From an uncultured Clostridia bacterium (GTDB taxonomy: Bacteria; Bacillota; Clostridia; Christensenellales; Borkfalkiaceae), in the NCBI GenBank assembly GCA_937888935.1, contig CALARO010000329.1:1-5856 (forward strand): a stretch of DNA of 5,856 nt. Reading direction: 5' to 3'. Position 1 is the first letter of the stretch, and every line of letters starts with the position of its first letter. The position numbers and the translations under genes are program-made. Of this stretch, positions 5,766 to 5,856 are shown piece by piece. The notes under the pieces were generated by a model. The model was not told the origin of the DNA and ran no database searches. It saw only the letters and a program-made list of their open reading frames with translations.

Positions 5766-5856
5766 ATAATAAATGTTGGGGTGAGTGCGAAACAAACAAA
5801 AAAATAATCAAAAAAAGCATAAAAAAAAGAAACATAAAAAGGAAAAACCTGTTATA
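5766..5856. other. A-rich low-complexity stretch beyond the broken 5' end of the large-protein gene
   Basis: Bases 5791-5850 contain 44 A by my count, including runs of 7, 7 and 8. No gene, ribosome site with start codon, or hairpin is visible. The composition differs sharply from the GC-rich coding sequence that ends at about 5763, so this looks like the other side of a junction (rearrangement, insertion boundary or assembly join). Confidence 0.5.

Noticed and set aside
5765..5770. Perfect TATAAT on the + strand, possible -10 box
   Set aside because: No -35 match lies at the right distance, and no gene follows in the window; AT-rich sequence yields such hits by chance.
5764..5835. Minus-strand 23-residue hydrophobic peptide (MFLFFMLFLIIFLFVSHS...) in frame with the large protein and separated from it by a TAG, tempting as a leader with stop-codon read-through
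   Set aside because: The Phe/Leu content is simply translated T-runs, there is no basic N-terminus or ribosome site, and the protein after the TAG starts in mid-domain.

Overview
The window looks like DNA from an anaerobic Gram-positive bacterium, probably an uncultured gut-type member of the Clostridia (Christensenellales-like is my guess, from protein style only). The signs are strong Shine-Dalgarno sites of the GGAGG/AAGGAG type, a lipoprotein signal, large modular exported proteins, and a piece of a glycyl radical enzyme, a class of oxygen-sensitive enzymes. No RNA gene, CRISPR array, transposase or phage gene is visible.

Layout. Bases 1-431 (+) hold the 3' end of an AT-rich gene for an AAA ATPase with a C-terminal DUF4143 nuclease-like domain. 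Bases 447-5763 are a more GC-rich block of five genes, all on the minus strand. In transcription order they are: (1) the 3' part of a large repeat-domain surface protein (5763-3886); (2) a 46-residue protein (3789-3649); (3) a small lipoprotein (3671-3411) overlapping gene 2 by 23 bp; (4) a 501-residue exported protein with the same module types as gene 1 (3395-1890); (5) the N-terminal half of a glycyl radical enzyme (1808-447). Bases 5766-5856 are low-complexity A-rich sequence with no gene.

Genes 2-4 are packed tightly. Gene 3's ribosome site lies inside gene 2, and gene 4's ribosome site directly abuts gene 3's stop codon. Genes 1, 3 and 4 would all act outside the cell. A 19+19 base inverted repeat between genes 1 and 2 is the strongest RNA-structure candidate. 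No LPXTG sorting signal is visible on gene 1 or gene 4.

The most unusual feature is that both ends of the minus-strand block are broken genes. Gene 1 begins in mid-domain after an in-frame stop. Gene 5 stops about halfway through its family fold, with the active-site Cys-x-Glu present but the whole glycyl-radical domain absent. Both breaks coincide with a change to AT-rich sequence. This points to a rearrangement, an insertion or an assembly join. I found no convincing evidence for a complete new defence or mobile system.
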